Shown in pieces: positions 61,921 to 64,000 of a DNA stretch of 64,000 nucleotides. The notes under the pieces are model-generated. The model was given only the letters and a program-made list of their open reading frames with translations. It made no database searches and was not told the DNA's origin. How positions within the stretch are numbered: the first letter of the stretch is position 1; each line of letters starts with the position of its first letter. The position numbers and the translations under genes are program-made. This DNA is from an uncultured Dokdonia sp. (GTDB lineage: Bacteria > Bacteroidota > Bacteroidia > Flavobacteriales > Flavobacteriaceae): NCBI RefSeq assembly GCF_947492535.1, contig NZ_CANLNH010000012.1, positions 98,618-162,617 on the forward strand. Direction: 5' to 3'.

Positions 61921-62265
61921 ATGACCACAAAAAAACCTCTGTTAATTTCATACATATACTCTATTCCTATGTGTGTGATTATTTTACTCACCTATTCTTG
62001 TAAGACAAAAAGCAAAGAATTAGTTCCTCCTCAAAATAACACTGTCATTGTTGACTTAAAAAAAACTGCTACTCCGAATCAGATCATATCTGAATTCAAT
62101 ACTATCTCTTTAAGCGAAATAAAAAAACTAAGTAACGCACTTAATATATACCTTTTTTCTTTTGACGCTAATCAAATTGATATCGATTCTTTAATCGTAA
62201 AATTAAAGAAATCTGATCATGTTGAAAATGCACAATCAAACAAAAAAACAAACACAAGAAATTAA
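61921..62265 (+). CDS. stand-alone propeptide/I9-inhibitor-like lipoprotein
   Basis: About 114 aa from MTTKKPLLIS (61921), lipobox-like LLTYSCKTKS. After it an I9-type fold can be read (TVIVDLKKTATPNQIISEFN, DSLIVKLKKSDHVENAQSNK), resembling subtilisin propeptides, which end in V-E-NAQ-type sequence. It directly precedes a subtilase, suggesting a trans-acting chaperone or inhibitor. Confidence 0.55.
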   Translation: MTTKKPLLISYIYSIPMCVIILLTYSCKTKSKELVPPQNNTVIVDLKKTATPNQIISEFNTISLSEIKKLSNALNIYLFSFDANQIDIDSLIVKLKKSDHVENAQSNKKTNTRN

Positions 62266-62283
62266 CCACTGAAAATTAATCCT

Positions 62284-63903
62284 ATGAAAAACACAATTAC
62301 TTTACTTTTATTATTTATTGGAATACACATAACAGCACAAGAAACCAATTTTGTACAAGGAGATATTCTTATCCAACTCAGAAAGGATTACACAGTAGCT
62401 GATTTAACTAATGATAATAGCAATATTACTATTATCTCTTCAAAACTAATTTCTAAACCTTTAAATATCTACAAACTTCATGTTGATACTGCTATAAAAA
62501 ATGAACAAGAACACATTTCAGATTTTAATCGAAGTCTTGATGTCTTAACTGTTCAACTTAATCATTATACGTCTTCTAGAGCAACAACACCAAATGATGC
62601 TCTTTTTGGGCAGCAATGGCAATATTTTCAAGAGAACGATAGAGATATTGATGCTGATGAAGCATGGGATGTAACAACAGGAGGTAGTACTATGAATGGT
62701 GATGTTATTGTAGCTGGTGTAATAGACGGAGGTTTTAATATAAATCATCCAGATTTGATTGAAAATTTATATACAAATACTGCAGAAATACCTGACAATG
62801 ATATAGACGACGACGAAAACGGATATGTAGATGATGTTAATGGTTGGAATGCCTTTAATAGTTCTGGAGTACTATTTGGTGCAAACTTTGATGATGGTCA
62901 TGGAACTGCTGTACAGGGTATTGTTGGAGCTAAAGGTAATAACGACATAGGAGTCGCTGGTGTAAACTGGGATGTTAAAGTGATGACTATAAGTGGCTCA
63001 AGTGGAAATGAATCAATTGTTTTAGAAGCCTATTCTTACATTTTAGAAAGTAGGATGTTATACAATGAAACTAATGGAGAAAGTGGTGCTTTTGTCGTTA
63101 CGACGAATGCTTCTTTTGGCATTGATTTTGGACAACCAGAAAATTCTCCTTTATGGTGTGCAATGTATGATACGCTAGGTCAAAATGGTATTTTAAGTTG
63201 TGGAGCAACTATTAATGGTAATCAAAATGTAGATGTAGTGGGTGATGTCCCTACTGCATGTCCAAGTGAGTATTTAATTGCTGTTACAAACACAAATATC
63301 AATGATGTAAAAATTAATAATGCAGGTTTTGGACTTGAAACCATAGATTTAGGAGCTCCAGGACAAGGAACCTTTACGACTAGTTCAAATAGCTATGGTG
63401 GTTTTGGAGGAACTTCTGCAGCAACACCACATGTAACAGGTACTATTGCCCTACTTTACAGTGCTCCATGTCAAACACTTGCAGATTTAGCATTGAGCGA
63501 TCCTCAGCTAGCTACAGAAATAGTAAGAGATTTAATTCTTAATAACGTAGACCCAAATACTTCACTTGAAGGAATTACTGTAACTGGAGGGAGGCTTAAT
63601 GTCAATAATAGTATGATAGATCTTATTAATAATTGCGACACGCTGCTTGCTATTAAAGATAATCTTCTAGAAGATAGACTTACGCTTTACCCTAATCCAG
63701 CCAAAGACATTCTTAATATAGAACTACCACAAAGTATTACTATAGAAGCCGCTTCTTTATATAATCTACAAGGTCAAAAATTAGCAAATACAGCAGTACT
63801 TAATAATAGTATTAATATTGCTAACTTAAGTAAAGGTGTATATATACTTACATTAAAAACTACCACAGGAACTAGTTTCCACAGAACATTTATTAAGGAG
63901 TAA
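62284..63903 (+). CDS. T9SS-secreted subtilisin-family serine peptidase
   Basis: 539 aa. Signal peptide (about 1-19), own propeptide (about 20-110), S8 domain with Asp in VAGVIDGGFN, His in DDGHGTAVQGIVGA and Ser in GGTSAATPHVTGT, C-terminal T9SS tail (LYPNPAKDILNIELP ... HRTFIKE). It lies 18 bases after the inhibitor-like lipoprotein. Confidence 0.93.
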   Translation: MKNTITLLLLFIGIHITAQETNFVQGDILIQLRKDYTVADLTNDNSNITIISSKLISKPLNIYKLHVDTAIKNEQEHISDFNRSLDVLTVQLNHYTSSRATTPNDALFGQQWQYFQENDRDIDADEAWDVTTGGSTMNGDVIVAGVIDGGFNINHPDLIENLYTNTAEIPDNDIDDDENGYVDDVNGWNAFNSSGVLFGANFDDGHGTAVQGIVGAKGNNDIGVAGVNWDVKVMTISGSSGNESIVLEAYSYILESRMLYNETNGESGAFVVTTNASFGIDFGQPENSPLWCAMYDTLGQNGILSCGATINGNQNVDVVGDVPTACPSEYLIAVTNTNINDVKINNAGFGLETIDLGAPGQGTFTTSSNSYGGFGGTSAATPHVTGTIALLYSAPCQTLADLALSDPQLATEIVRDLILNNVDPNTSLEGITVTGGRLNVNNSMIDLINNCDTLLAIKDNLLEDRLTLYPNPAKDILNIELPQSITIEAASLYNLQGQKLANTAVLNNSINIANLSKGVYILTLKTTTGTSFHRTFIKE

Positions 63904-64000
63904 TTACATTAATTAAATATCTTTGTCTAGTCCTAACTAATCGATACAGATTATTAACGGATTAAATTTATTAATTAAAGCTGAACAATGATATCATTGT

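Overview
The window is AT-rich bacterial chromosome from a marine-type member of the Flavobacteriaceae. The evidence is many secreted proteins ending in type IX secretion (T9SS) sorting tails, LytTR regulators, the separate atpD-atpC pair, a promoter of the Bacteroidetes TTG/TAnnTTTG type, and about ten copies of the palindrome CGCTTTCGCGAAAGCG. From memory that palindrome is common in Dokdonia/Krokinobacter genomes, so the genus is an inference.

The most unusual part is 1-15.1 kb. It holds three clusters of tRNA-like sequences (1-1213, 7206-7478, 12642-13364) around a T4 Rnl2-type RNA ligase (7579-8565), with a soluble SPFH/band-7 protein (14007-15107) downstream. I find 15 tRNA-like units with near-complete cloverleaf pairing. 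Their anticodons read as Gly, Asp, Pro, Ile, Met, Glu, Leu, Leu, Arg, Gln, His, Ser(?), Phe, Trp and Phe. Many are abnormal: three carry 22-24 nt palindromes exactly between positions 53 and 54; one has 55 nt inserted in the anticodon loop; both Leu units lack the long variable arm; two Phe units are identical except for a completely different but fully paired anticodon arm. Two units (13115-13263) look circularly permuted, with the 3' half before the 5' half and the break at the anticodon loop. Three isolated anticodon stem-loops lie nearby. Structured RNA candidates sit beside each cluster. RNA ligase, SPFH protein and tRNA-like RNAs together fit the RNA-repair systems described by comparative genomics (Burroughs and Aravind). 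Anticodon-nuclease resistance or permuted-tRNA maturation are my inferences. Unrelated genes lie between the clusters: a propeller-LytTR sensor, two tandem T9SS proteins, a Cys-rich double-glycine peptide and an 1169-aa T9SS protein.

15.3-20.5 kb holds a vanadium haloperoxidase/PAP2-like protein, a holin-like protein, an OmpA/lipocalin pair and a short double-glycine peptide. 20.6-28.5 kb is a minus-strand polymorphic-toxin-like locus: an 1179-aa protein, a 791-aa toxin-like protein, then immunity genes alternating with orphan toxin tails, each unit ending in a similar hairpin.

29.2-43.8 kb carries an S24-type repressor, biotin genes (bioB, a ketosynthase, bioA, bioD, bioF), a flotillin/NfeD pair, two Coa1-like proteins and housekeeping genes. 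43.9-52.1 kb has a HTH/DUF2975 operon with a visible promoter and operator, a polyamine cluster (speD, K+ channel, DUF4178, lipoprotein, membrane-anchored aminopropyltransferase) and an M61 peptidase. 52.1-54.0 kb is atpD-atpC. 54.3-63.9 kb has DUF4956-CotH-VTC (polyphosphate), a LytS/LytTR pair overlapping a lipoprotein pyrophosphatase, and a subtilisin preceded by a stand-alone propeptide-like lipoprotein.
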